This document shows positions 16,736-24,032 of a stretch of DNA of 49,316 bases, in pieces. The notes beneath the pieces are model-generated. The model was not told the origin of the DNA and ran no database searches. It was given only the letters and a program-made list of their open reading frames with translations. The first letter of the stretch is position 1. Every line of letters begins with the position of its first letter. Source of the stretch: Clostridium sp. MCC353. Its GTDB lineage: Bacteria > Bacillota > Clostridia > Lachnospirales > Lachnospiraceae. The position numbers and the translations under genes were made by a program. The stretch spans positions 16,480-65,795 of the forward strand of contig NZ_WQPN01000176.1 in assembly GCF_018785315.1 (NCBI RefSeq). The letters are read 5' to 3'.

Positions 16736-18343
16736 ATGAGAAAGTCAATTAAGCAGATTATAGCTGGCGTCATGGTATCGGCAGTGGCAGTTACATCATT
16801 GGCAGGATGCGGATCCTCTGAGAAGGAAGCGGCATCGACTACAGCGAAACAAACAGCAGCAGAGGCGAAAGAAGAACCGGTTCAGATGGAATGGCTGGTT
16901 GGTGAGACTTCAGCGGAGGTTGATGACAATGCGGAAGTTGTTAAAATGATAGAAGAGCGTTTCAATATTGATCTGAAGACATGGTATGTGGATTCCAACA
17001 AGTTCCAGGAAAACCTGAATGTGCGCTTTGCAGGCGGCGAGATGCCGGATGTGCTGGTGGTAAATGATTTATCCCTGCTTCCTACCTATGTAGACGGCGG
17101 CATACTGGGTGAACTTCCAATCGAATTAATCCGCGAAAAGGCGCCCCATTATGCGGCAGTGGCGGATGAACACGATGACGGGACTTTATGGAGCACCATG
17201 ATTTATAAGGGAAAAAACTATGGAGTAACGAACCCGATGGATGCGGTTCCGATGGCCATGTTCTGGAGAAAGGACTGGCTGGACCATTTGGGGCTTCAAG
17301 TCCCAGAAACGCTGGATGACTATGAGAAAGTTCTGACCGCTTTTGTAGAGGAAGACCCGGATGGAAATGGAAAGAAAGATACGGCGGGAATGGCAGAACG
17401 GGCCTTCGGCGCAGTATTCGGCGCCTATGGGCTTCGCTGTGTAACCGGAGGCAGCCCCGGCTTCAAAGTGGAGGAGATGCAGTTGGGAGAGGACAATGTT
17501 CCGTTCTTCCCATATATTCATCCGGATGCGAAAAAAGCGCTGGCTAAATTACATGAATGGTATGAAAAAGGCATTTTGGACAAAGAATTTATAACAGGTG
17601 AAAATCATGGCGGTTATACATGGCTGTCCCATTCCTTTATGAACGGAAAGATCGGTTTGACTTCCGCCCAGCCTTCTCATTATCTGCAGGCCAGCACGGA
17701 TACATCCGATGAAAGCAACTGGAGCGTGTGTATGAAGGAATTAAAAAGCCTGAATCCTGACGCCGATATCGTGATCGGCCCGGCGCCTGTGGGACCGGAT
17801 GGAAAATCAGGTACGGAGGGATGGAATCTGACAGGGCGCTTAACCTGCTTAACCACAAAGGGCGCGTCCGACCCTCGTAAAGTGGATGCGTTTTTAGCTA
17901 TGCTGGACGCTTATTATGCGGATATGGATTATGTCATGTTGGTGAACTACGGACTGGAAGGAAAGCATTATGAGATGTCTGACCACGGCCCGATCCGTCT
18001 GATGAACGGCACGGAACTGAGAAAAGAAGGGGTTTTACAGGTTGGGTTCGGCAGTACGGTGACTGTGGCGGAGAACATTACGCCTCAGAAAACAAAATTC
18101 GGTCATGATGTAACCGGAAACGGATACTATCGGTTCAATGCTCCGCCGGTAGAGGAATTTTCAAATGTGATCGCAACGCTGGATACCTTGACGGAACAGG
18201 CTTATTTTGAGATAATTACCGGCGTAAAGCCGATTGACTACTTTGAAACGTTTGTAGAAGAGTTTAAGGCCGCCGGCGGAGAGGCTGCCGAGAAGGCTGT
18301 GCAGAAGGCTTATGCTGAGAAAGTTGCGGCCGTTAAAAAATAA
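16736..18343 (+). CDS. Extracellular solute-binding lipoprotein (ABC-importer type)
   Basis: About 535 residues. The N-terminus is a lipoprotein signal peptide ending in LAGC, so Cys25 would be lipidated and the protein anchored outside the membrane. The mature part has the family-1 solute-binding fold typical of Firmicutes oligosaccharide importers (FAGGEMPDVLVVND, MFWRKDWLDHLGLQVPETLD, EEDPDGNGKKDTAG). ATG 16736 has GGAGAAG upstream; an in-frame start at 16688 lacks a site and would bury the signal peptide. No permease or ATPase gene is beside it, so its partners must be elsewhere. It is followed after 24 nt by a giant hairpin repeat. Confidence 0.88.
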   Translation: MRKSIKQIIAGVMVSAVAVTSLAGCGSSEKEAASTTAKQTAAEAKEEPVQMEWLVGETSAEVDDNAEVVKMIEERFNIDLKTWYVDSNKFQENLNVRFAGGEMPDVLVVNDLSLLPTYVDGGILGELPIELIREKAPHYAAVADEHDDGTLWSTMIYKGKNYGVTNPMDAVPMAMFWRKDWLDHLGLQVPETLDDYEKVLTAFVEEDPDGNGKKDTAGMAERAFGAVFGAYGLRCVTGGSPGFKVEEMQLGEDNVPFFPYIHPDAKKALAKLHEWYEKGILDKEFITGENHGGYTWLSHSFMNGKIGLTSAQPSHYLQASTDTSDESNWSVCMKELKSLNPDADIVIGPAPVGPDGKSGTEGWNLTGRLTCLTTKGASDPRKVDAFLAMLDAYYADMDYVMLVNYGLEGKHYEMSDHGPIRLMNGTELRKEGVLQVGFGSTVTVAENITPQKTKFGHDVTGNGYYRFNAPPVEEFSNVIATLDTLTEQAYFEIITGVKPIDYFETFVEEFKAAGGEAAEKAVQKAYAEKVAAVKK

Positions 18344-18367
18344 ATATGAATGCAGATTTTTATTTAG

Positions 18368-18744
18368 GTGAGGAAGTTACGCCGTGAATCCTGAGAATGG
18401 AGACGGACGGGGGCGGAGGCCTGCTTGGATGGCTGGCACCGGACCAAGCGGAATCCGTTGGCGGTGAAAACCGGCTTCCAACCGTAAGTGAAACTAAGGC
18501 TCCAGGGACGGAAAAAGACGGTCCGATGCCCATTCACGGTAAACTCTTTATGGGACTTTACCGTTCAGTGGGCATCTCAGAAACTGATTTGGTTTTCAGT
18601 TTCTGCCCGTCTTTTTCCATCCCTGGAGCCTAAGTTTTACTAACGGTTTCCAGACGGCTTTCACCGCCAACGGATTCCGCTTGGTCCGGTGCCAGCCATC
18701 CAAGAAGGCCTCCGCCCCCGTCCGTCCCCATTCCCAGGATTCAC
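18368..18744 (+). repeat. Giant hairpin repeat, complete copy A
   Basis: The outer arms 18384-18524 and 18606-18744 are complementary along about 135 bp with a handful of mismatches. Inside are two further hairpins. Stem I (18525-18576) pairs GATGCCCA and ACGGTAAA with their complements around a 13-nt loop. Stem II (18578-18605) pairs CAGAAACTGA with TCAGTTTCTG. The fold is therefore a three-way junction. The left side is preceded by GTGAGGAAGTTACGC (18368-18382), which has no counterpart on the right. It starts 24 nt after the lipoprotein stop codon. Reading frames within it are by-products of the palindrome. Confidence 0.9.
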
Positions 18745-18777
18745 AGCTGGTGTTCTCTAGCTCAAGTAATTAAAAAC

Positions 18778-18835
18778 AATTTAACATCAACCCTCAAGGC
18801 ATTTTCGAAAATGCCCTGACGCTTGATGTTAAATT
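18778..18835. repeat. Short palindromic repeat with GGCATTTTCGAAAATGCC core
   Basis: AATTTAACATCAA (18778-18790) pairs with TTGATGTTAAATT (18823-18835) around the perfect 18-bp palindrome GGCATTTTCGAAAATGCC (18799-18816), followed by TTCTT. The same core and the adjoining ACGCTTGATGT recur at 30243-30282 after the pyrophosphatase gene. It could act as a terminator on either strand. It lies between the two giant hairpins. Confidence 0.75.
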
Positions 18836-18884
18836 TTCTTATAATTTGCAAAATTGTTCTAATTACCAGAGCCAGCAAAAACCA

Positions 18885-19229
18885 GCATGGAAGCGGAGCG
18901 GACGGATGGCGGAGAGCCTGGGCGGGGGCCGGAACGGTGGTGCCAAACGATACAGGGTTCGTGTGGAAACCGTTTAGTGGAACTTAGGCTCCCAGCATGG
19001 CAAAAGGCGGGCAGAAACTGAAAACCGAATCAGTTTCTGAGATGCCCCTGAACGGTAAAGTCATGAGGAGTTTACCGTGAATGGGCATCGGACCGCCTTT
19101 TGCCATGCTGGGAGCCTTAGTTCCACTTAACGGTTGGAATCAGATCCCTGTATCGTTTGGCACCACCGTTCCGGCCCCCGCCCAGGCTCTCCGCCATCCG
19201 TCCGCTCCGCTTCCATGCGTAACGTTCAC
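18885..19229 (-). repeat. Giant hairpin repeat, complete copy B (inverted relative to A)
   Basis: Outer arms 18885-19011 and 19090-19218 pair, with about 70 bp perfect at the base, then an internal loop, then about 40 bp more. Stem II (19012-19039) comes first and stem I (19041-19089) second, so the copy is the reverse of A. The inner stems are almost identical to A, but the distal arms are different in sequence while still self-complementary. GCGTAACGTTCAC (19217-19229) marks the right side only. The same A-A mismatch (AACTAAGG against AACTTAGG) occurs at the same place as in A. It ends 47 bp before the nrd promoter. Confidence 0.9.
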
Positions 19230-19275
19230 CAATCCCCTCCCACAATTAACCCCCAATTTTCTCCACAAATTGTAG

Positions 19276-19304
19276 TTGCATGACACTATATCTTGTGGTA
19301 TTAT
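19276..19304 (+). promoter_or_regulatory. nrd promoter with embedded NrdR-type box
   Basis: TTGCAT (19276-19281) and TATTAT (19299-19304) are 17 nt apart. The spacer contains ACACTATATCTTGTGG (19283-19298), a close match to the NrdR box acaCwAtATaTwGTgt. NrdR is the ATP/dATP-sensing repressor of ribonucleotide reductase genes and usually binds two boxes about 31 bp apart. The expected second box near 19251-19267 is weak. Bound repressor here would block polymerase directly. Confidence 0.75.
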
Positions 19305-19335
19305 TTAATAACAATAACTAATATTGATATAAAAG

Positions 19336-21888
19336 ATGCAGGATGGTAATGGAAAAATGGAAATTGTTAAGAGAAATGGCCAGACAGAACCTTACATGCC
19401 GGAAAAGATCCGGCGCGTGATCTGTCTGGCATTTGCCAGCGTGAAGCAGGAATATACAGAGGAAGAACTGGAGCGGATTACATCTGCGGCTGAGGCAAAA
19501 GTCGAGGCTCTGACGGAAAAAGGGGTTCCTCTCCAAGTGGAGACAATTCAGGACCAGGTGGAGAAAACCCTGATCGAGATGAACTATTATGAAGCTGTGA
19601 AAAGTTTTATCTTATACCGCAATGAGCGGAACAAAGAGAGGGAAGTCCGTCAGAAGCTGATGGGCTATTTTCCGGACATGGAAGAGCTCAATACGATTTT
19701 TAAGGAGATTCAGAAAGAATTTTCAGATCTCACCTATCATCTGGAGCATCTTTTGACCAAGCTCTGCGCCTTCCATAAAGAGGGGATGACCAGCAGAGAA
19801 AATCTGGAAATTTTAATACAGGCGTCTGTGGAACTGACCACTCAGGAAGCTCCGGCCTGGGAGATGATCGCCGCCAGATTTTTGATGTTTCAATTCAATA
19901 TGAATCTGAAACCTCATCTGGAACGCTGGCAGATCAGGAGTCTGTATGATAAAATCGCCTATCTAACAGGGGAAGGCCTTTATGGAAGCTATATCCTGGA
20001 GAACTATACAAAACAGGAAATCGATGTATATGAAGGATATTTAAATGAAGAGAATAATAAACTGTTCAACTATTCAGGCCTGGAACTGCTGCTGGGCAGA
20101 TATGTGATCCGGGATCATGCCAATGTGCCGTTGGAAACGCCTCAGGAGATGTTTTTGGGAATCGCCATGCATCTGGCTATGAAGGAAAAGACGGGAAGGG
20201 ATCAATGGGTACGGCGTTTTTACCACATGCTGGCCTCTTTGAAGGTGACCATGGCGACTCCCACCCTTTCCAATGCCAGAAAGCCCTACCATCAGCTTTC
20301 CTCCTGTTTTATCGATACGGTGCCGGACAGCCTGGACGGAATTTACCGCAGCATTGATAACTTTGCCAAAGTCAGCAAGTTCGGCGGAGGAATGGGGCTG
20401 TATTTCGGCAAAGTCAGGGCTGCGGGAAGCGCGATCCGGGGCTTTAAAGGGGCGGCCGGCGGGGTGATCCGCTGGATTAAACTGGCGAATGACACGGCTG
20501 TGGCCGTAGACCAGCTGGGCGTGCGCCAGGGGGCCGTGGCCGTTTATCTGGATGTCTGGCATAAAGACCTGCCTGAATTTCTGGCCCTCAGAACCAATAA
20601 CGGAGATGACAGGATGAAGGCCCACGATGTGTTTCCGGCGGTCTGCTATCCGGATTATTTTTGGAAACAGGCCAGGGATCATATCGAGGAAAACTGGTAT
20701 CTGATGTGCCCCCATGAGATTGAAAGCGTGAAAGGATATGCGCTGGAGGAATGTTACGGGGAAGAGTGGGAGCGGAAATACCTGGATTGTGTGGCGGATC
20801 ACAGGATTCACAAACGGGTGATTCCCATCAAAGATATCATCCGGCTGGTCATAAAAAGCGCGGTGGAAACGGGAACTCCTTTTACATTTAACAGGGACCT
20901 TGTAAACCGGGCGAATCCCAATAAACATATGGGGATGATATACTGCAGCAATCTCTGCACGGAAATTGCCCAGAATATGAGCCCCATCAGCTCTGTGGAG
21001 CAGCGTGTGGAAGAGATAGAGGGTGAAAAGGTGGTGGTAACCGTCACAAAGCCCGGAGATTTTGTGGTCTGCAATCTGGCCAGCCTGTCTCTGGGAAGAA
21101 TCGATGTGACGGATGAATGGGAGATATCAGAGATCACCCACAGCGCGGTGCGGGCGCTTGACAATGTAATCGACCTGAATTTCTTCCCGGTTCCTTATGC
21201 AGAAGTGACCAACAGAAAATACCGTCCAATCGGCCTGGGAGTCAGCGGATACCATCACATGCTGGCTAAAAACCGCATATCCTGGGAATCGGACGAACAT
21301 TTGAAATTTGTGGATAAGGTATTTGAAACCATCAGCTATTCCGCCATATCGGCCAGTTGTGAAATTGCCAGAGAAAAGGGCAGATACGACCTGTTTGAGG
21401 GAAGCGCCTGGCAGACCGGAGCGTATTTTGAAGACCGGGGATATACGGATGAGAAATGGGGAGTTTTGCGAAAACAGATTCTTCAATGGGGAATGAGAAA
21501 CGGATATCTGATGGCAGTCGCTCCTACCAGCAGTACCAGCATCATTGCCGGGACCACTGCCGGCCTGGATCCTATCATGAAACGTTATTTCCTGGAAGAA
21601 AAGAAAAATGGCCTCATGCCCAGAGTGGCTCCGGACTTGTCTCCATCCACATTCTGGAAATACAAAAATGCCCATTATATCAATCAGGAATGGTCCGTCC
21701 GCGCAGGAGGCGTCCGCCAGCGCCATATTGACCAGGCCCAGAGTATGAACTTATATATTACCAATGAATACACATTCCGTCAGGTGTTGAACCTCTATAT
21801 TCTGGCCTGGGAATGCGGGGTGAAAACCATCTATTATATCAGGTCCAAGAGCCTGGAAGTGGAGGAATGCGAAGTATGCTCGAGTTAA
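19336..21888 (+). CDS. nrdA: Class I ribonucleoside-diphosphate reductase, alpha subunit
   Basis: An 850-residue large subunit that reduces ribonucleotides to deoxyribonucleotides. An N-terminal ATP-cone (VKRNGQTEPYMPEKI and on, about residues 8-100) gives dATP control. The catalytic site shows the Cys of QLSSCF, the NLCTEI motif with Cys and Glu, and the Cys of DFVVCNLASLSLG. The radical-transfer pair YY is in KTIYYIRSK, and the tail ends CEVCSS with the redox-shuttle cysteines. The start at 19336 has only a weak site; ATG 19357 (MEIVKRNG) is an equally likely start. The beta subunit gene overlaps its last codons. Preceded by an NrdR-type box. Confidence 0.95.
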   Translation: MQDGNGKMEIVKRNGQTEPYMPEKIRRVICLAFASVKQEYTEEELERITSAAEAKVEALTEKGVPLQVETIQDQVEKTLIEMNYYEAVKSFILYRNERNKEREVRQKLMGYFPDMEELNTIFKEIQKEFSDLTYHLEHLLTKLCAFHKEGMTSRENLEILIQASVELTTQEAPAWEMIAARFLMFQFNMNLKPHLERWQIRSLYDKIAYLTGEGLYGSYILENYTKQEIDVYEGYLNEENNKLFNYSGLELLLGRYVIRDHANVPLETPQEMFLGIAMHLAMKEKTGRDQWVRRFYHMLASLKVTMATPTLSNARKPYHQLSSCFIDTVPDSLDGIYRSIDNFAKVSKFGGGMGLYFGKVRAAGSAIRGFKGAAGGVIRWIKLANDTAVAVDQLGVRQGAVAVYLDVWHKDLPEFLALRTNNGDDRMKAHDVFPAVCYPDYFWKQARDHIEENWYLMCPHEIESVKGYALEECYGEEWERKYLDCVADHRIHKRVIPIKDIIRLVIKSAVETGTPFTFNRDLVNRANPNKHMGMIYCSNLCTEIAQNMSPISSVEQRVEEIEGEKVVVTVTKPGDFVVCNLASLSLGRIDVTDEWEISEITHSAVRALDNVIDLNFFPVPYAEVTNRKYRPIGLGVSGYHHMLAKNRISWESDEHLKFVDKVFETISYSAISASCEIAREKGRYDLFEGSAWQTGAYFEDRGYTDEKWGVLRKQILQWGMRNGYLMAVAPTSSTSIIAGTTAGLDPIMKRYFLEEKKNGLMPRVAPDLSPSTFWKYKNAHYINQEWSVRAGGVRQRHIDQAQSMNLYITNEYTFRQVLNLYILAWECGVKTIYYIRSKSLEVEECEVCSS

Positions 21889-22919
21889 AGAAAAAGCCGC
21901 TGTTTAATCCCGACGGGGACATCGACGTGCGCAGCAGGAGGATGATCAACGGCAATACCACCAACTTAAATGATTTTAACAATATGAAATACGGCTGGGT
22001 CAGCGACTGGTACCGCCAGGCCATGAACAATTTCTGGGTGCCGGAAGAGATCAATCTGGGAACGGATGTAAAAGATTATCCCGGGCTCAGGGACGAGGAA
22101 CGGCGGGCATTTGATAAAATCCTGTCCTTTCTGGTCTTCTTAGACAGCATTCAGACGGCCAATCTGCCTGCCATCGGGGAATATGTGACCGCTAATGAGA
22201 TCAACCTCTGCCTGTCCATCCAGACCTTCCAGGAGGCGGTTCACAGCCAGAGCTACAGTTATATGCTGGATACCATCTGTGAGCCGCAGAAGAGGATGGA
22301 AGTGCTGTATCAGTGGAAAAATGATCCCTATCTGCTGGAACGGAATACATTTATCGGAAATCTGTATAATGAATTCCAAAAGGATAAAAGCCCTGTTTCC
22401 TTTATGAAGACCGTGGTGGCAAACTACATTCTGGAAGGCATTTATTTCTACAGCGGGTTTATGTTCTTCTATAATCTGGGGCGGAATCATAAGATGCCGG
22501 GGTCGGCACAGGAAATCCGGTATATCAACCGGGACGAGAATACCCATTTGTGGCTGTTTCGCAGCATGATCCTGGAACTGAAAAATGAGGAGCCGGAGCT
22601 GTTTACAAAAGAGTTGACGGATAGTTACCGCGGGATGATAAAGCAGGGATGCGAGCAGGAGATAAGCTGGGGCCATTATGCCATCGGGGACGGTGTCCCA
22701 GGGCTCAACAAGCAGATGATTACGGACTATATTCAGTATTTGGGCAATTTGAGGTGCCAAAACCTTGGATTTGATCCGATTTATGAAGGGCATGAAGAAG
22801 AACCTGCCTCCATGAGCTGGGTGAGCCAATACAGCAATGCCAATATGATAAAAACAGATTTTTTTGAGGCCAGAAGTACGGCTTATGCCAAAAGCAGCGC
22901 TCTGGTGGATGATCTGTAA
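21876..22919 (+). CDS. nrdB: Class I ribonucleoside-diphosphate reductase, beta subunit
   Basis: A 347-residue radical-generating subunit. All expected metal ligands are visible: Asp90, Glu120, His123, Glu187, Glu221 and His224. Tyr127 stands in the ExxHSxxY arrangement of the stable tyrosyl radical, so it is not a Tyr-less variant. ATG 21876 lies inside the end of nrdA (13-bp overlap) with GGAGG 10-11 nt upstream; an earlier in-frame start would overlap nrdA much more. No nrdI gene is nearby, so it may be of the diferric or another NrdI-independent kind. An O2-dependent enzyme in a presumed anaerobe suggests use under micro-oxic conditions. Confidence 0.95.
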   Translation: MLELKKKPLFNPDGDIDVRSRRMINGNTTNLNDFNNMKYGWVSDWYRQAMNNFWVPEEINLGTDVKDYPGLRDEERRAFDKILSFLVFLDSIQTANLPAIGEYVTANEINLCLSIQTFQEAVHSQSYSYMLDTICEPQKRMEVLYQWKNDPYLLERNTFIGNLYNEFQKDKSPVSFMKTVVANYILEGIYFYSGFMFFYNLGRNHKMPGSAQEIRYINRDENTHLWLFRSMILELKNEEPELFTKELTDSYRGMIKQGCEQEISWGHYAIGDGVPGLNKQMITDYIQYLGNLRCQNLGFDPIYEGHEEEPASMSWVSQYSNANMIKTDFFEARSTAYAKSSALVDDL

Positions 22920-23056
22920 GAACGTGTATAAGAGGAAAGCGTTCCTGACGGATAAATAACTCCTGTGCCAGATTTGACGGCTATGAAAATGCAATGTATA
23001 TTTCATATAATGCGGCGGTAAGGAATAGTGCCGTTTCAGCGGCCCGCCGCAGGCGG

Positions 23057-23084
23057 AGAATCCCGCGAGCGGGATTCTTTCTTT
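23057..23084 (+). terminator. Rho-independent terminator of the nrd operon
   Basis: AGAATCCCG (23057-23065), a CGAG loop, and CGGGATTCT (23070-23078), followed by TTCTTT. A strong GC-rich 9-bp stem placed between the convergent nrdB and uppP genes. Confidence 0.85.
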
Positions 23085-23135
23085 GAGAGGGTACCATTTT
23101 ATAAATGATTTTTTGATGGGGCAGATGATAAGGCT

Positions 23136-23969
23136 TTATAAAAAGGTGAAATAAAACAGGACGATTATGCCCAGTAAGATGCGGTACCAGCCGAAGACTT
23201 TGAAGTTGTGTTTTTGGATGTATGCCATCAGGAATTTTATGACCAGGATGGATACTGCATAGGCGACCGCCATGCCCAGGGCCAGGGTCAGGAGTTCGGC
23301 GCTGGTAAAGGCGAGGCCGAATTTGACCAGTTTGATGAAGCTCAGTCCGAACATGACCGGTACGGCCAGGAAAAAGGTGAACTCCGCGGCTGCGGTTCTG
23401 GAAACCCCGATTAAAAGGGCGCCGATAATTGTAGCTCCCGACCGGGAAGTCCCCGGAATGATGGACAGCACCTGAAACAGGCCGATCAGCAGGGCGGTCC
23501 GGTAAGTGATGCCGGACAGGGAGTTTACAGAGGCAGTCCGGTTTTGATTCCAGTTCTCGATCAGGATGAAGGCAGCGCCGTAAAAAATCAGGGCGGCCGA
23601 AATGACGGCCGGGGTATGAAGATGGGCTTCGATATAACTGTCAAATAGAATGGTAACGGCGGCTCCCGGGATACAGGCAGCGGCGACTTTAAACCAAAGG
23701 GAAAAAATCTCCTCATTTATGATGGGCTGGTTTTTATCCCGGAATTGAAAGGGAAACATTTTATCCCAAAACAGCGCCACAACTGCCAGAATCGCACCCA
23801 ACTGGATGAATACGAAAAACATTTCCTTGAAGGAGGCGCTCATGTTTAAGTGAATGAATTCGTCCACTAAAAGCATGTGTCCGGTACTGCTGATGGGCAG
23901 CCATTCGGTAACTCCTTCTACAATTCCAAGAAATATCACTTTCAGTGCTTCTGCAAAATCTAATGTCAT
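23136..23969 (-). CDS. uppP: Undecaprenyl-diphosphatase UppP (BacA)
   Basis: A 277-residue polytopic membrane protein that removes a phosphate from undecaprenyl pyrophosphate. This recycles the lipid carrier for peptidoglycan and gives some bacitracin resistance. The two hallmark motifs are EGVTEWLPISSTGHM near the N-terminus and PGTSRSGATIIGAL about residue 165. Hydrophobic helices fill the rest. The start at 23969 has AAAAGGGGG upstream, and that site can pair with AATCCCCC 28 nt before it. The asnB gene ends 63 bp upstream on the same strand, so co-transcription is possible. Confidence 0.95.
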   Translation of the reverse strand: MTLDFAEALKVIFLGIVEGVTEWLPISSTGHMLLVDEFIHLNMSASFKEMFFVFIQLGAILAVVALFWDKMFPFQFRDKNQPIINEEIFSLWFKVAAACIPGAAVTILFDSYIEAHLHTPAVISAALIFYGAAFILIENWNQNRTASVNSLSGITYRTALLIGLFQVLSIIPGTSRSGATIIGALLIGVSRTAAAEFTFFLAVPVMFGLSFIKLVKFGLAFTSAELLTLALGMAVAYAVSILVIKFLMAYIQKHNFKVFGWYRILLGIIVLFYFTFL

Positions 23970-23974
23970 AATGA

Positions 23975-24018
23975 AATCCCCCTTTTAGCTATCAGTTTAT
24001 GCGGCGTCCGGGGGGATT
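23975..24018 (-). promoter_or_regulatory. Hairpin that can mask the uppP ribosome binding site
   Basis: On the minus strand AATCCCCC (24011-24018) and GGGGGATT (23975-23982) are perfectly complementary with 28 nt between. The second arm is the uppP Shine-Dalgarno sequence, so folding would hide it. The arms lie in the asnB-uppP gap of 63 bp. Confidence 0.5.
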
Positions 24019-24032
24019 ATTTACCTGAAATC

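Noticed and set aside
18397-18633. Open frame within giant hairpin A (a similar one lies at 19081-19275 in B)
   Set aside because: Both are produced by the palindromic arms, have no ribosome site, and are not conserved between the copies.
18368-19229. Integron attC sites
   Set aside because: attC sites are much shorter and carry GTTRRRY/RYYYAAC ends on both sides. Here GTTACGC occurs on one side only, and no integrase or cassette array is present.
18368-19229. CRISPR array or insertion sequence
   Set aside because: There are no short regularly spaced direct repeats, no cas genes, and no transposase or paired terminal repeats with target duplications.
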